The notes below the pieces were generated by a model. It made no database searches, had not been told where the DNA came from, and worked only from the letters and a program-made list of their open reading frames with translations. Source: Actinomycetota bacterium (GTDB taxonomy: Bacteria; Actinomycetota; Actinomycetes; S36-B12; UBA5976). From it: a DNA stretch of 13,939 bases. Of this stretch, positions 12,775 to 13,939 are shown piece after piece. The stretch's first letter is position 1; each line of letters begins with the position of its first letter. The position numbers were made by a program, and so were the translations under genes. The DNA lies in the NCBI GenBank assembly GCA_947486505.1, contig CANKTT010000032.1, positions 1-13,939 on the forward strand. Reading direction: 5' to 3'.

Positions 12775-13939
12775 TTATATACCGCGACAAACTCGAGCTG
12801 CATCAAGGATTGCGGAGTGAATTCCGCGACTAGATACTGCATCGCCAATTCGGAAAATTTGAAACTTTCCATCAGGATTTCGAATCGATTTTTGTTCTCG
12901 ACCATGAATTAAGGCTTCGATCTTGACCTCACCACCATTAGTGGAGAGTGAAACAAGTTCGTTATAGACATCACTTATCGCAGTTGTTCCAGTTTCCGCA
13001 ACGATTGCATTAACGATTCGAGATTCTTCCCAGGCTTCATCTTCCATACCTAGGTACGCAGTGAATGTGGCATCAGCATTCTTTTCGATTCGCTTTAACT
13101 CTCGCAAAATTGTGAACTTAACACCCAAGGAAGTCAGAGATTTGAAATAAGCCGAAGCAACCATGCCACCGACATCGACAGACATGTTGCGCTCAGGTGT
13201 AACTAATTCAACTTTGGCACCAGCTTGAGCTAAGTTCTCGGCCAAATCCAAAGCTTGTGTACCACCGTGATCGTCATAGATCAGAACATCACCAGTGATT
13301 CGTTTCGCGCCACTAAGAACATCCCAACTTTCTAGCACGTGATTTCCACCAGGAATTTTGAGTGCTTTTGGCATACCGCCAGTAGCAACCACGATGGCAT
13401 CAAAACCTGCGTCTGCAAGATCGGATGCTTCAACATAAGAATTCAATTTCACGTTTACTCCAAGTCGCTTTAACTCTTGGGCTCGCCAGTCTGTGATCCC
13501 TTGCAGATCTCGCCGGCGAGGGGAGCGAATCGCAATGTTGATCTGGCCACCCAGCGAATCATTTGCCTCAAACAAAGTAACGGAGTGACCCTTTTCTCCC
13601 AGAGTGCGCGCAGCTTCAAGTCCGGCCGGACCGCCACCCACAACAGCAACATTTCGTTTAGCTTTTGCAACGTCAATAGTTTGCGGCAGTTCAAGCTCTC
13701 TACCGGTTGATGGATTATGAATACAGAAAGCAGCGCCTGCTGTGTAGATACCGTCGATACACATACTTGCGCCAACACATGGACGTATCCGATCTTCGGT
13801 TTTGTTTGCGATCTTGGTAGGCAAGTATGGATCCGCGATCAGCGCTCGCGTCATTCCAACTAGATCTAGCAATCCCGCTTCAATCGCATAACGAGCGGTG
13901 GCAACATCAGCAATCTTTCCAGCGTGCATTACGGGCACG
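12775..13939 (-). CDS. NADH:flavin oxidoreductase / dimethylamine-trimethylamine dehydrogenase-like protein, C-terminal part (5' end outside window)
   Basis: The last 387 in-frame residues of a protein whose family is about 650-700 long. The GTG at 13936-13938 is internal, since it lies in the end of the flavin TIM barrel ('PVMHAGKI', 'ALIADPYLP' at 32-40). Next comes the FeS region 'CVGASMC' (54-60) and 'FCIHNP' (Cys72). The FAD Rossmann fold follows with 'VAVVGGGPAG' (97-106) and the acidic end of strand 2 at Glu124, then 'VVATGG' (183-188), and a second nucleotide-binding fold from about 218 ('VLIYDDHGGTQALDLAE'). This TIM barrel/FeS/FAD order is that of 2,4-dienoyl-CoA reductase, trimethylamine dehydrogenase and methylated-amine demethylases. 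The FeS motif has Ala57 where classical members have the second Cys. 'CVGA' also occurs, from memory, in demethylase-like relatives. The substrate is not determined; an N-methyl amine is one possibility. Confidence 0.9.
   Translation of the reverse strand, partial: VPVMHAGKIADVATARYAIEAGLLDLVGMTRALIADPYLPTKIANKTEDRIRPCVGASMCIDGIYTAGAAFCIHNPSTGRELELPQTIDVAKAKRNVAVVGGGPAGLEAARTLGEKGHSVTLFEANDSLGGQINIAIRSPRRRDLQGITDWRAQELKRLGVNVKLNSYVEASDLADAGFDAIVVATGGMPKALKIPGGNHVLESWDVLSGAKRITGDVLIYDDHGGTQALDLAENLAQAGAKVELVTPERNMSVDVGGMVASAYFKSLTSLGVKFTILRELKRIEKNADATFTAYLGMEDEAWEESRIVNAIVAETGTTAISDVYNELVSLSTNGGEVKIEALIHGREQKSIRNPDGKFQIFRIGDAVSSRGIHSAILDAARVCRGI

Overview
The window looks like chromosome from a mid-to-low GC Actinomycetota (actinobacterium), possibly an aquatic lineage of the Nanopelagicales type. 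The hints are moderate GC, GTG starts, lipoproteins with a Sec/lipobox signal, a tRNA without encoded CCA, two genes whose start codon sits 6-7 nt after a TANNNT box (leaderless style), and an 11-nt-period operator like the actinobacterial PHO box. The lineage is an inference; no marker gene for it is present.

Layout. (1) 2-5362 (+) is the 3' part of a giant gene for a repetitive, acidic, extracellular-type protein. About sixteen Ig-like beta-sandwich repeats are visible, followed by a C-terminal OmpA-like domain. Its first 1.7 kb is a recent tandem triplication with long stretches of perfect DNA identity. (2) 5374-5414 is a perfect 16-bp hairpin separating it from the phosphate locus. (3) 5482-8335 (+) is pstC-pstA-pstB, a complete membrane and ATPase core of a high-affinity phosphate ABC importer. 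(4) 8385-8458 is a regulatory interval with a candidate three-unit PHO box and an 18-bp palindrome. It drives pstS (8480-9562), which encodes a canonical phosphate-binding protein with a plain Sec signal peptide. (5) After a strong terminator (9586-9622) comes a second PstS-like gene (9679-10773). Its product is a lipoprotein that keeps the fold signature but has lost the usual phosphate-contacting motif. (6) An AlkD-family DNA glycosylase gene (10783-11475) starts 9 bp later. (7) tRNA-Thr(CGT) (11512-11583) follows, with a terminator whose stem uses the tRNA 3' end. The 120 bp after it hold a direct copy of the tRNA 3' end and an inverted copy of its T arm. (8) On the minus strand lie a lipoprotein alpha/beta hydrolase (11719-12723) and, upstream of it, the C-terminal part of an Old-Yellow-Enzyme/FeS/FAD oxidoreductase (12775-13939), cut by the window edge.

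How the parts work together. The clear functional unit is phosphate uptake: PstS captures phosphate, PstC/PstA form the channel and PstB drives it. No phoU, phoR or phoP lies in the window. The gene order (CAB, then S under its own control, then a degenerate lipidated S-like protein) is the most interesting system-level feature. The other genes have no evident link to it. No CRISPR array, insertion sequence, transposase or integrase gene was seen, and no stretch longer than 300 bases lacks a gene.
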